Shown: positions 53,855-62,793 of the stretch, piece by piece
Numbering within the stretch: position 1 is the stretch's first letter
Layout: the number at the start of each line of letters is the position of its first letter
Source: Paenibacillus sp. 1_12
GTDB taxonomy: Bacteria > Bacillota > Bacilli > Paenibacillales > NBRC-103111
NCBI RefSeq assembly: GCF_900114475.1
Contig: NZ_FOTE01000001.1
Coordinates: 846,229-910,228, forward strand
Length of the DNA stretch: 64,000 nt
Direction of reading: 5' to 3'
Made by a program: the position numbers and the translations under genes
The notes under the pieces: model-generated
Told to the model about the DNA's origin: nothing
The model's database searches: none
The model's input: the letters and a program-made list of their open reading frames with translations, nothing else

Positions 53855-55636
53855 TTATTCATCCCCTTTTACGTGAAGCGGAAGTTTGATGGTAATTGCT
53901 GTACCACTCAATGTATCGCTTTGAATATCCATATGAAAAGAAATACCATAAATCAAGGCCAAGCGATCATGGACATTTTTTAATCCGATCCCGTTGATTC
54001 TGCTCTTGGAGTCATTCGCTTCGCGGCTCAATGATTTCTTCAGGTCATCCATTTTTTCTTCTCCAATGCCAACACCATCATCCTGCACGGATATGAACAA
54101 ATACGTATCCTCTTTCCATATGGACAAGGTGATATGACCGTATTTCTGATTTAACCCGTGAATGAAAGCATTTTCGATAAAAGGCTGAATCGTAAATCGA
54201 GGGATGTTTTCCATCAGTACATTGGAAACTACGCATTCCTCAAACTGAATTTTTTGATTGTGTCTAACATTCATCAGCTTCACATAGTGTCTAACCGTAT
54301 CCACTTCCATATGCACCGGCAAAAATTCATTATTGCGATTGATCGTCATACGCAGCAATTTGGAGAGCGATGAGATCAGATCGGCACTTTCCCGATCCCC
54401 TCTCATTCTGATTTTCATCCGAATAGAATTTAACAGGTTAAATAAAAAATGCGGATTGATTTGCGCCTGGAGCAGCTCCAATTCCAGCATACGTTTACGC
54501 GTTTGCTCCTCTGTAATTTGTTCTATCATCAGTTCAATACGATCCAGCATCTGGTTAAACACTTGACCAAGCCGACCTATTTCATCTGAGCCCCGTATAT
54601 CTGCTCTCGCATTCAGCGTTCCTGCTTTAACACTGGAGGCAACCCTGGCTAATACAACAAGTGGTTTCGTAATTCTGTTGATAATCCAAAACAGGAACAC
54701 AATAAAAATAATCAAAAAAATAAATTGGGCCCAATAATCGTTTTTTCGAATATTTTGTATCTTTTCAATCGCAGTTTGGTAAGATACAAGACTGATCAGA
54801 TGCCATCCTGATATAGGGAGCGGTTCATTTAATAATATATATTCCTGTTTGTCCATCAATAAAAATTTGGTTTTCGATTGATCATTAGCTTCCATCTGTG
54901 AAAATACCGTTCCAATTTGCTGGTTGTCTGTGCTTGCAAGAATGGTGCCAGTTGAATCTGTCAGCATCATTTTTTGCGTTGGGGCATATTTGTTGAAAAA
55001 GTCACTAATCATCTGCTCTTCCGCACTCAAAATAACATAAGCATACGGTTTGGAGCCGCCGGTCTTTAACACTCTTGCCATCGTTACCACATATGGGCTT
55101 ACTTTAGTTCTGGAACCAATATAGTTCGGGTGCGTGCCAACCCAGTGAATATCATATTCAGTCATTTGGTCCAGCTTTGTAAACCACGGTTCGGAACGAA
55201 ATTGCTGAGGATTAAATTCTGATCCCGAATAGTTCGTAAAGTAGGCCCCATTGGGCAGCAGGACCGATATATACATATGATCCTTTGAAAAAACCAAAGT
55301 CTCCAGTTTGTTCGTTATATATTTACCTTCCATCACGATTAAAGCCGGATCTAACGGCTGTTGCCCCAGCTTTTTCATGACGGTTGCGGTTTCATTGTCG
55401 AATTGAATGTTATTGGTCATGTAAATCATGGAGTTCATCAGGTCTGAAACATATAAATTTGCGACATCCAAGGATTCCTGAGCATTCGTGGCAGCCTGTT
55501 CACGCAGTACATCTCTTGTAAAATAATCGGATACTTGGATAGCGATTATCGGAGGCGCGATTAAACATGCGATAATAGAGAACATAATTTTTTGTCGCAG
55601 AGACAATTTGGACAGCTTTTTAAATAATCGGTTCAA
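53855..55636 (-). CDS. Sensor histidine kinase (YesM-like)
   Basis: About 593 residues. Membrane helix near 15-35 (IMFSIIACLIAPPIIAI), an extracellular dCache-like sensor of about 250 residues, a second helix (FIFLIIFIVFLFWII), HAMP, then a HisKA_7TM-type core with the phospho-His in QAQINPHFLFNLLNSI and a C-terminal ATPase domain (PFIENAFIHG; DDGVGIG; GIGLKNVHDRL). TTG 55636 has GAAGGG six bases upstream. It ends two bases before the response regulator start. Confidence 0.9.
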   Translation of the reverse strand: MNRLFKKLSKLSLRQKIMFSIIACLIAPPIIAIQVSDYFTRDVLREQAATNAQESLDVANLYVSDLMNSMIYMTNNIQFDNETATVMKKLGQQPLDPALIVMEGKYITNKLETLVFSKDHMYISVLLPNGAYFTNYSGSEFNPQQFRSEPWFTKLDQMTEYDIHWVGTHPNYIGSRTKVSPYVVTMARVLKTGGSKPYAYVILSAEEQMISDFFNKYAPTQKMMLTDSTGTILASTDNQQIGTVFSQMEANDQSKTKFLLMDKQEYILLNEPLPISGWHLISLVSYQTAIEKIQNIRKNDYWAQFIFLIIFIVFLFWIINRITKPLVVLARVASSVKAGTLNARADIRGSDEIGRLGQVFNQMLDRIELMIEQITEEQTRKRMLELELLQAQINPHFLFNLLNSIRMKIRMRGDRESADLISSLSKLLRMTINRNNEFLPVHMEVDTVRHYVKLMNVRHNQKIQFEECVVSNVLMENIPRFTIQPFIENAFIHGLNQKYGHITLSIWKEDTYLFISVQDDGVGIGEEKMDDLKKSLSREANDSKSRINGIGLKNVHDRLALIYGISFHMDIQSDTLSGTAITIKLPLHVKGDE

Positions 55637-55666
55637 TTGTATCCCTTCTTTTGTAAAACAGGATAA

Positions 55667-55693
55667 CCGTGAAGAGTAAAAGACTCTCCACGG
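55667..55693 (-). terminator. Hairpin between binding-protein and kinase genes
   Basis: CCGTGAAGAGT (55667-55677) pairs with ACTCTCCACGG (55683-55693) with one mismatch. No T-run follows. It may act as an mRNA stabiliser or a partial terminator that keeps kinase levels below those of the binding protein. Confidence 0.5.
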
Positions 55694-55738
55694 CTTATTA
55701 TTGTCTGGCAAAACTATTGTATCATAGAAAGCAGCTTA

Positions 55739-57076
55739 TTATTTATTCGTGTTAACCACATCGGTTACAGCTTTTTCTGCATTTTTAATGGTTGTATCCA
55801 ATTCCACCTTGTCCAACAAGAACTTTTCAACTTCCGAGGTATAACGCTTTTCCGCGTCGCTGATATAGGCTGGTGGAGCAACAATCTTAACCGGCTGAGA
55901 AATGTTCATCACATATTCCAACGATGCTTTATCGACCATTTCCGGATTTTTGCCCGTTTTGATCAATCCATCGATCATTTTGTTTAAATCAGCTTTCGTC
56001 CATGATGAGATCATAGCCTCTGAAGCCAGGATGCCTTTGGTCGTAAACCAACGGGTAAATTGATAAGCTTCTTTCGGATTCTTGGAGCTCGCAGCTACAC
56101 CAATATAATCAATGGTAGCCAATGTCTGGCCGTTTGGATCGTCTTTGGAAAATTTCGGATATGGAGCAAACACGGATACAAATTTTGCAGGGATCGTTTC
56201 ACTGCCTGCCGCTTCCGTAATCATCCAATTTCCGGTCGGTATGATCGCCGCTTTCCCACCAAAGTATTCATTCCGGTATGTTAACTTTTGCGAGATCACA
56301 TCTGCATACGAATGAGCTGATTTGTCCACGTTTTGCACTTGATTTGCTATTTGAAGCGATTTACGAATGCGGTCGTTATTAATCTCAACCTTGCCATCCG
56401 AAGTTACTATACGGTTGTTAATCGGATTGTTCACGTTTGCCAGTGTAATGTACTGCATCCAATTGTGGAAATAAGTACCGTACTGCTTGGACGGGCCTTC
56501 GCCTTTGGTCAGCTTCTTGGAATAATCCATGAATTCATCCCAGGTCCATTCTTTAGGAACTGCAAGCCCTGCTTCATCGAGCTTTTGCTTATTTAACATG
56601 ACGAACCAAGTTAACAATCTTCCTGGAAGCGCGTAATATTTACCGTTAATTTGGGTTGTAGCCTTGTATTCGCTGTCATATACAATTCCGTCTGTTTTCA
56701 AGAAATCATCTAACGGAGCCAGCATTCCTGCATTTACACGTTGTGTATATCCAGTTGAGTCATTCAACATCACTACGTCCATTTGTTGACCGGAAGCAGC
56801 AGCCAAATCCAGCTTTTTCATAGCCTCATGAGCGTCGTCTTTCGTGGAGAGAATGTTCACATCGACCTTGATGTTCGGATATTCTTTATTGAATTCCGGC
56901 ATAATTTTACTCCAATGTGCCGTTTCTTCGGACAACCAGGTGTAAACCTTAAGGTTTACCTGTTTCGTATCGGTAGAGCCTGATGCAGCCTTTTCTTCTT
57001 TAGGCTTATCTCCACAGCCTGCTAATAGCGAGATCATCATGGTACTGGTAAGCAGCAAGGCAAATGTCTTTTTCAT
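55739..57076 (-). CDS. Sugar ABC transporter substrate-binding lipoprotein
   Basis: About 445 residues. Signal peptide and lipobox LLAGC near 18-22, then a typical family 1 binding domain: NLKVYTWLSEETAHWSKIMPEF, LNDSTGYTQR, YALPGRLLTWFVMLNKQ, WTWDEFMDY, IPTGNWMI. ATG 57076 with AAGGGG is preferred to TTG 57082. It has its own promoter with the A/T box shared by the locus. It likely captures the sugar cut by or for the GH42 enzyme. Confidence 0.9.
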   Translation of the reverse strand: MKKTFALLLTSTMMISLLAGCGDKPKEEKAASGSTDTKQVNLKVYTWLSEETAHWSKIMPEFNKEYPNIKVDVNILSTKDDAHEAMKKLDLAAASGQQMDVVMLNDSTGYTQRVNAGMLAPLDDFLKTDGIVYDSEYKATTQINGKYYALPGRLLTWFVMLNKQKLDEAGLAVPKEWTWDEFMDYSKKLTKGEGPSKQYGTYFHNWMQYITLANVNNPINNRIVTSDGKVEINNDRIRKSLQIANQVQNVDKSAHSYADVISQKLTYRNEYFGGKAAIIPTGNWMITEAAGSETIPAKFVSVFAPYPKFSKDDPNGQTLATIDYIGVAASSKNPKEAYQFTRWFTTKGILASEAMISSWTKADLNKMIDGLIKTGKNPEMVDKASLEYVMNISQPVKIVAPPAYISDAEKRYTSEVEKFLLDKVELDTTIKNAEKAVTDVVNTNK

Positions 57077-57128
57077 TTCCAATAGTCCCCTTTAATATAA
57101 TAATATTTTATGATCAAGCGGTAACTTC

Positions 57129-57194
57129 ATTATAGACTTCGGGAAAATATCGACATAAGCAACAATTTTATCCTGTTTGTAAATATTTATACTT
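57129..57194 (-). promoter_or_regulatory. Activated promoter of the binding-protein gene (box copy C)
   Basis: On the minus strand: AAGTATAAATATTT (57194-57181), GCTTATG (57160-57154) near the -35 position, and TATAAT (57134-57129), about 55 bases before the start codon. The box matches those at 59017-59034 and 62697-62714. Confidence 0.55.
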
Positions 57195-57202
57195 AAGTAC
57201 GC

Positions 57203-58027
57203 TTATCCCTTTACTCCGCCTGCAGAAATACCTTCAATAACATGCTTTTGTCCAAGTATGAACACAATCAGCAGGGGCAGGATCGCCGATACCGCTCCGG
57301 CCATTACCAACGAATAAAATTGACCGTTTTCATTACCGAACGATTGAATACCTAACTGCAGAGTAAACAGATGCTTGGAATTGATAAAAATTAACGGGTT
57401 CTGATAATCGTTCCATGTCCAAATGAATCTTAATATCGCATAAGTTGCCACGACCGGCTTTACCAAAGGTACAATGACAGAGGTAAAGATACGAAAATGG
57501 CCGGCTCCGTCCATTCTGGCGGATTCTATGAATTCATCATTAATGCTTAAAAAGGCTTGACGAAGTAAAAAAGTTCCCAATACGCTGAAGCAATTCAAAA
57601 ATATGAGCCCCATGTGCGTATCGTACAAGCCTAACCACCGAAAAATAATAAATTGTGGTACCAGTATGGCTTGATGCGGGATCATATAAACGACTAACAA
57701 AATAAGAAAAATGACTTCTCTTCCTTTGAAATGGACTTTGGTGAATCCATAAGCAGCCATGCATGAAATAAAAACCGATAAAGCTGTCGTTGCCACGGAC
57801 ACGAAGATGGAGTTCCCATAGTATTGAGCGAACGGGGTTTTTAACCACACCTGCGTGTAATTTTGCACAGCGTTCCAATGTGTCGGAATCCATTCGATCG
57901 GAAAGTTGAACACTTCTGTTTCCTGTTTAAATGAAGCCGAAATCATCCAAAAGAATGGAAACAAAAACAAGATTCCTACAAGCAACATCATAAAGGTAAT
58001 GCTGGTTTTTCGTATACTAAGATTCAT
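57203..58027 (-). CDS. Carbohydrate ABC transporter permease (MalG-like)
   Basis: A 274-residue permease with six helices and the EAA loop (IESARMDGAGHFRIFTSVIVP, residues about 170-190, split here). AGGAGG before ATG 58027. Second gene of the permease operon. The C-terminus VIEGISAGGVKG is typical. Confidence 0.92.
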   Translation of the reverse strand: MNLSIRKTSITFMMLLVGILFLFPFFWMISASFKQETEVFNFPIEWIPTHWNAVQNYTQVWLKTPFAQYYGNSIFVSVATTALSVFISCMAAYGFTKVHFKGREVIFLILLVVYMIPHQAILVPQFIIFRWLGLYDTHMGLIFLNCFSVLGTFLLRQAFLSINDEFIESARMDGAGHFRIFTSVIVPLVKPVVATYAILRFIWTWNDYQNPLIFINSKHLFTLQLGIQSFGNENGQFYSLVMAGAVSAILPLLIVFILGQKHVIEGISAGGVKG

Positions 58028-58039
58028 GCAGCGAACCTC

Positions 58040-58924
58040 CTAATAATTGACCCATTTTTTCTGGGCGAAAAATTGAATCAAAGTGATGATCAATACACAG
58101 ATGAGAAGAACAACCGATACCGCTGATGCGTAACCTGTCTTCAAATTGATGAAAGCTTGCTGATATAAGTAAAACACCATCATGGAAGAGGAATCGGATG
58201 GGCCTCCGCCAGTCAAAACAACAATAATATCAAACACTTTAAAAGAGCCGATGATTCCCGTGACCAATAGGAAAAAGGTCGTTGGCGATAACAATGGCAG
58301 CGTGATTTTGAAAAACTTCACCACGGAGTTAGCCCCATCGATATCGGCCGCTTCATACAAATCCTTCGGAATGCTTTGCAAGCCTGCCAAATAAATAATC
58401 AGATTATACCCAATCCCGGTCCATACCGTGATTCCCATAATCGTAAGCAGCGAAAATTGGGGATCGGCAAGCCACTTAGGCGGATTGGCTATTCCGATAG
58501 CTTTCAACGTCTCATTAATCGGTCCATACTCCGGATGAAAGAGTACCTGGCATACAATAGCCACCGCTACAATACTTGAAATATAAGGCATGAAATAAAT
58601 AACTTTGAACAAGTCTTTCCAATATACATTTTTGTTAATAATGACAGCAAGGAGAATGGCACTAATCATCGTCACCGGGACCACAAGAATAAAAATGAAA
58701 TTATTGCTCAGCGATTTAAGAAATACTGGATCATGGAACAAGAGGACAAAATTTTTCAATCCAACAAATTGAATCCCATGTAACCCTTGAACTAGACTCC
58801 AGCTTGTAAAGCTCAACAGGATGGAGATGATGATTGGAATTAGTGTCAGAACAAGCAGGCCTATGGCTAATGGGCCAATAAATATATAACCCGTTATTGT
58901 TTCGGAGACATTGTTTTTTTTCAT
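58040..58924 (-). CDS. Sugar ABC transporter permease (MalF/UgpA-like)
   Basis: A 294-residue permease: GYIFIGPLAIGLLVLTLIP near the start, six helices and the EAA loop (LYEAADIDGANSVVKFFKIT, near 195). First gene of its operon, 12 bases before the next permease. A promoter with the shared A/T box lies upstream. No ATPase gene in the locus, so a general sugar ATPase (MsmX type) is presumably used. Confidence 0.92.
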   Translation of the reverse strand: MKKNNVSETITGYIFIGPLAIGLLVLTLIPIIISILLSFTSWSLVQGLHGIQFVGLKNFVLLFHDPVFLKSLSNNFIFILVVPVTMISAILLAVIINKNVYWKDLFKVIYFMPYISSIVAVAIVCQVLFHPEYGPINETLKAIGIANPPKWLADPQFSLLTIMGITVWTGIGYNLIIYLAGLQSIPKDLYEAADIDGANSVVKFFKITLPLLSPTTFFLLVTGIIGSFKVFDIIVVLTGGGPSDSSSMMVFYLYQQAFINLKTGYASAVSVVLLICVLIITLIQFFAQKKWVNY

Positions 58925-58966
58925 GGACTTCAGCCTTTCCTTTCTTAATTGATGTTCATTGACTTA

Positions 58967-59034
58967 AGTATACGGAACCACGCCTTTGTCCATAAGCTTT
59001 GAATATGACTGGTTTGAAAAAATTTATACTTTTT
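58967..59034 (-). promoter_or_regulatory. Activated promoter of the permease operon (box copy A)
   Basis: On the minus strand: AAAAAGTATAAATTTTTT (59034-59017), GCTTATG (58997-58991) and TATACT (58972-58967), 43 bases before the start codon. The spacing from box to -10 is within one base of that at 57129-57194. Confidence 0.6.
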
Positions 59035-59059
59035 GGGTTAAGCCTTTCGAAGGTGTAAG

Positions 59060-59088
59060 AAAAACCGTCCTTGAAATCATCGGACGGT
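59060..59088 (-). terminator. Minus-strand hairpin terminator
   Basis: ACCGTCC and GGACGGT form a 7-bp stem; the minus strand continues with TTTTTCTT. It would shield the permease promoter from transcription entering from the right. Confidence 0.6.
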
Positions 59089-59116
59089 CCATGTCTACAC
59101 CCATACAGTTGTGCGT

Positions 59117-59250
59117 GGGGAGGGAGTTGGGAATGGGGCTCCGGTCGCTGTTGAAGCTCATATTCCTTGAATGGTGGCTTGCAGTGGTTGGAACACGAGC
59201 TTCAAAGGCGAACACTGACGTTCCTCCACCCCATACCCAATCCTCCCTCT
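59117..59250. repeat. Long inverted repeat with nested stems
   Basis: The outer arms 59117-59138 (GGGGAGGGAGTTGGG...) and 59229-59250 are inverted copies with a few mismatches. Inside, TTGAAGCTC (59151-59159) and GAGCTTCAA (59197-59205) are a perfect 9-bp pair, and ATTCC/GGAAC sits closer to the centre. Purine-rich on one side and pyrimidine-rich on the other. No coding potential. It looks like a structured repeat element or RNA; other copies were not found in this window. Confidence 0.6.
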
Positions 59251-59325
59251 CTGATCTACTCTGAAACTTATGCTACTACTTACTTCCTTACTTACTGGTC
59301 GATTAGTCGGTATTCATGTCAAATC

Positions 59326-59358
59326 AAAAAGCCCTCCTGAAACATCCAGGAGAGCTTT
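59326..59358 (-). terminator. Terminator of the GH42-manA operon
   Basis: AAAGCCCTCCTG (59328-59339) pairs with CAGGAGAGCTTT (59347-59358); the minus strand ends in TTTTTG. Confidence 0.85.
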
Positions 59359-59384
59359 GGCGCTTTAATAGCTTTAATAGTAAA

Positions 59385-60503
59385 TCATGGCTTGGGAGGA
59401 TGGCAAAGAATGACCTCTAAGGGTTCTTCATCCAAGCTGAGCCATTTCATGGAGAGCAAGGATGCCGGCAGAAAAAATGTATGTCCCTTCGTAATGCTGA
59501 TTTCTTCCGTTCCCCAGATTAGCTTGCCTTTTCCTTTTACAACAATGGCTATTGCAAATGTTCCAGCGGTATCGATCGAATAATCCGAAACGACTGTCAA
59601 ACGGTTCATTGTGAATCGGTCTGTATCTGTTTCTTTAATTAGTGCGGTCAAGCTGCCTCCGGCTGTTTCCTGAAGCTTGCTTGGGTCAATAAACCATTTG
59701 CTTTTAATTTGCTCCAGCGTATAAGCGTCATAATGAAAGCAATCAAGCATGGTATCGAAGCCCAAGCCTTGATGGCAAGCTTGATCTGGAACGATATTGC
59801 CTCTTGGAGTTACTTTCTCCGTACGCAGAGTGTAATCTGTAGGCTCCTGAATTTCAATAAGGAAGCAGCCAATGCCAATAGCGTGAGGGACTCCACCTTC
59901 TACAAGATAGACCTCACCCTCACGCACCGGAATCCGGTGCAGGGCATCGATCATACCGGGAATATCCTGCCGATCAAACAGTTCTTTCCATTTCTCTGCC
60001 GTCACCCCAGGCTTGAAGCCAAATAAAACATAAGGCTCTTCCCCATCGATTTGTCTGCCACCAATCACATACCAGGCTTCCGTCTTTCCGAACTGGGAAT
60101 TGAACATCGATTTCGCAAACTCACGGTCCGGGTGTACTTGAATCGTCAGCCGCTCGCTGGAATCCAGCAATTTGACCAATACAGCCGTGTGAGACCCATG
60201 CTTTTCAACATGTTTTTTTCCCAGAAACGCCTCAGGATCGAACTCGATGACTTCCTGCAAGGTAACTTCCGTGCCATCGGTAAGCTTGATTTTGCTTAAC
60301 CCCTCATCCTGGATATGCTCGCGTCCGACATTCGTAGCTTTCACTACCGAAGCTACCCACTCCTCCGGAAAGCTGCTGTCTTCTGGATGACCATTGCCCT
60401 GCCACTGATCAATGAGCTTGCCGCCCGAATAGGTGCGCCATACCCGATTGGCTTGCAGCAGGATTGGCTGCGAAGCTAATTTACCGAAATTCGAATCGGA
60501 CAT
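59385..60503 (-). CDS. manA: Class I mannose-6-phosphate isomerase
   Basis: A 372-residue zinc enzyme that interconverts mannose 6-phosphate and fructose 6-phosphate. Metal and active-site blocks: RLTIQVHPDREFAK, KTEAWYVIGG, YLVEGGVPHAIGIGCFLIEI and TDYTLRTEKVTPRGN. Longer than the short Bacillus ManA (about 315), similar to class I enzymes. ATG 60503 with GGGG upstream overlaps the end of the GH42 gene, so they are coupled. Links the locus to hexose use; the pairing with a beta-galactosidase hints at a mixed glycan or a side activity. Confidence 0.8.
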   Translation of the reverse strand: MSDSNFGKLASQPILLQANRVWRTYSGGKLIDQWQGNGHPEDSSFPEEWVASVVKATNVGREHIQDEGLSKIKLTDGTEVTLQEVIEFDPEAFLGKKHVEKHGSHTAVLVKLLDSSERLTIQVHPDREFAKSMFNSQFGKTEAWYVIGGRQIDGEEPYVLFGFKPGVTAEKWKELFDRQDIPGMIDALHRIPVREGEVYLVEGGVPHAIGIGCFLIEIQEPTDYTLRTEKVTPRGNIVPDQACHQGLGFDTMLDCFHYDAYTLEQIKSKWFIDPSKLQETAGGSLTALIKETDTDRFTMNRLTVVSDYSIDTAGTFAIAIVVKGKGKLIWGTEEISITKGHTFFLPASLLSMKWLSLDEEPLEVILCHPPKP

Positions 60504-60505
60504 CC

Positions 60506-62605
60506 TTATCCCCTCCATGAAAGCTTATAAATAGCGACATCTTTGCTTGGTATAGCTACTTGTAATACTACCTGATCCTGCTGTTGACTTACAACCGTGT
60601 CGCTTCCGTGAGTGATGTCTGCAGCTGACTCCAGCTTGGAACCGATTCCGTTCAATACCACTTCCGATTGTACGGCTTCATCCGTGTAGTTGAAAACGAA
60701 CAACAAGAGCCCGTCTTCTCCTCGTAATGTACACAATTTCAATCTGGAGTCTATCGCGGAATGCAGTGCAAGGGAGTATTTGGCATCCAGCTGCTGAACC
60801 CACTTCAACACATCCGGGTTGGGTTCCATATGATAACCATACCAAAGCATTGTGGAAATATAAATAATGCGACCTTGTCCTATCGGTGAACACAGCACAG
60901 CAGGATTATGGTCCGAGAAGCTGCCCCATACCTCCGCTTGCGATTGACCCATACTGAGAATTTTTCGTTCAAAGTAACCGGGAATACTCGTCTGTGCCTT
61001 ATCTCCGTCTGCTTCAAGTGTAATTTGAAGGTTAAGCGGATCAATATCCACGAAACGGTAGCCAAGCTCAGTATTCAGCTCCCCGCCTGGCAAATCCTCA
61101 TTCAGGATACTATCTTCACGTATTTCGCCAAATTTGCCGTCCGCGATAACCGTACCCCCCTGCTCTGCAAACTGCTTGATAGCGTCCGCAAGCTCAGGCC
61201 CAATCGCAAGCTGATTTGTTAGGAACAAGGTTTGGAACTCGTTTACTTTTCCACTTTTCACATCGTCAGGAGTAATGAATTTAGCAGGAATATTGAGCTC
61301 CCACAAGCATTCATATAAACCGGCAATGGAGTTAATATAAATATTCGTTTCTTTGGGAACGGTAAGCGTAAAGGCTTTAGTAAAATCATGCGTCAGCTTA
61401 TCGTACAAAATCGCTACACGCGGTTGCTCAGGCTCATAGGATGTGAATTCTCGGGCATGCGTTTCAAGAATGTTGGCGATCTCAGCAGCCGCATGCGCTC
61501 TTGGAGTAAACCCACCCTGCGTATCAACTAATCCCCGGCCAGCTGTTTGAATGCCTTTGATGAATGGATCCCATTTCCAATAAATCATCCCCTTGGCTCC
61601 GTGAGAAATAGCTTCCCAATTCCACCATTTAAGCTCGTAAGGATATACGATACTGTTTGGATTAAACATGTTGCGGTGGTGGCTTTGCAGCTCGGAAATC
61701 CAGAAACGGCCTGTTTTCGTTGCAGAATGCACACCGACAAACGTTTCCCAGCGCTTATAATGCGGCTGACCCACCAAATTTTCCTTTGGATAGAACGAGA
61801 TCCCATATTCGTCTACATTCTCTGCAACATTCCAGTCATCATGAGGTCTGGTGTAAAAATTGTCCGTAGCAATCATGGAATTGATATTATCGGCAATCGT
61901 CGGGTGATCCGGGTCCACTGCTTTCACGTAGCCTTTCCACTCATTCAAAATCATACCCACGTTAGCCTTACGGAATTGCTCCCAATCGACAAATGGCATT
62001 ACACTGGCCCACAACCAATACGTAAACTCAATTTGCTGCCAATCATAGTAGGAACGGTCCCATACTTCATTTAACCGATCAATCGTACCGTATTTGTCTT
62101 CAAGCCAGCTGCGGAACAGCTGCAGCGTATAGCGATCATACGAGGTAAACATCGTCTCATTAAGAATATCGTATCCGTATAAAGCTGCATATCCTTTATA
62201 AGCATTGGCGACATCGGTATAATTTTTCTTGACCAGCTGCTTGACTTCGGGATGGTTGTAGTTTAAATAATCGAATATAATTTTATCGTTATCCACGGTT
62301 CCATTCGCTTTTGTAGCATAATACTCTTCTCTCATAAGAAAATCGGGCGCGTACTCCAGAGCGGTGATTTGACCGGCCAGCTCCATAATAACCTTCATGC
62401 CGATTTGCTCCGCATGCTTGAGAATCTCTATCCCCGTCTGAAAAGGATAGTTGGCATTGGCCTTATTTTCCCACCAAAAAACGGCAGGCCAAATGACAAC
62501 AAAGTTCATACCGCATTCACTCATACTGTCCAATTTCTTTTTGATCGTTTCAAGCGTAAACTCACGCTGTACCTTGAGCACCGAACCGTATGGAAAAGAT
62601 TTCAT
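60506..62605 (-). CDS. GH42-type beta-galactosidase
   Basis: A 699-residue glycoside hydrolase. The N-terminal TIM barrel carries the acid/base Glu in YDILNETMF near 150 and the nucleophile Glu in GRFWISELQS near 308, both in GH42 context. Then come a Trp-rich barrel end (WKWDPFIKGIQTAGRGLVD), a trimerisation-like domain (AILYDKLTHDF...GGTVIADGKFGEI) and a small C-terminal beta domain. No signal peptide, so it acts in the cytoplasm on imported oligosaccharides. GGGAG before ATG 62605. First gene of the operon with manA. Confidence 0.88.
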   Translation of the reverse strand: MKSFPYGSVLKVQREFTLETIKKKLDSMSECGMNFVVIWPAVFWWENKANANYPFQTGIEILKHAEQIGMKVIMELAGQITALEYAPDFLMREEYYATKANGTVDNDKIIFDYLNYNHPEVKQLVKKNYTDVANAYKGYAALYGYDILNETMFTSYDRYTLQLFRSWLEDKYGTIDRLNEVWDRSYYDWQQIEFTYWLWASVMPFVDWEQFRKANVGMILNEWKGYVKAVDPDHPTIADNINSMIATDNFYTRPHDDWNVAENVDEYGISFYPKENLVGQPHYKRWETFVGVHSATKTGRFWISELQSHHRNMFNPNSIVYPYELKWWNWEAISHGAKGMIYWKWDPFIKGIQTAGRGLVDTQGGFTPRAHAAAEIANILETHAREFTSYEPEQPRVAILYDKLTHDFTKAFTLTVPKETNIYINSIAGLYECLWELNIPAKFITPDDVKSGKVNEFQTLFLTNQLAIGPELADAIKQFAEQGGTVIADGKFGEIREDSILNEDLPGGELNTELGYRFVDIDPLNLQITLEADGDKAQTSIPGYFERKILSMGQSQAEVWGSFSDHNPAVLCSPIGQGRIIYISTMLWYGYHMEPNPDVLKWVQQLDAKYSLALHSAIDSRLKLCTLRGEDGLLLFVFNYTDEAVQSEVVLNGIGSKLESAADITHGSDTVVSQQQDQVVLQVAIPSKDVAIYKLSWRG

Positions 62606-62668
62606 TATCGTGTTCTCCCTACCTTTATATTCATAGTCATCTTCTAATTATAAATATTTGGAGGCTTC

Positions 62669-62714
62669 ATTATAAGAAAGGAACATGACCAAATCAAAAA
62701 AATTTATACTTTTT
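62669..62714 (-). promoter_or_regulatory. Activated promoter of the GH42-manA operon (box copy B)
   Basis: On the minus strand: AAAAAGTATAAATTTTTT (62714-62697), identical over 18 bases to the box at 59017-59034, then GGTCATGTTC and TATAAT (62674-62669). The distance from box to -10 is about 23 bases shorter than at the other two promoters, roughly two helix turns. Confidence 0.6.
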
Positions 62715-62742
62715 CAAAATCCTCCTGCTGGTGCAGCAGTAC

Positions 62743-62773
62743 AAAAAAACCAAAAGCCTAATATGCTTTCGGT
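62743..62773 (-). terminator. Terminator of the hybrid kinase gene
   Basis: ACCAAAAGC (62749-62757) pairs with GCTTTCGGT (62765-62773) with one wobble; the minus strand ends in T7. Confidence 0.75.
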
Positions 62774-62793
62774 TCTAATTACAACTCTCTTAT

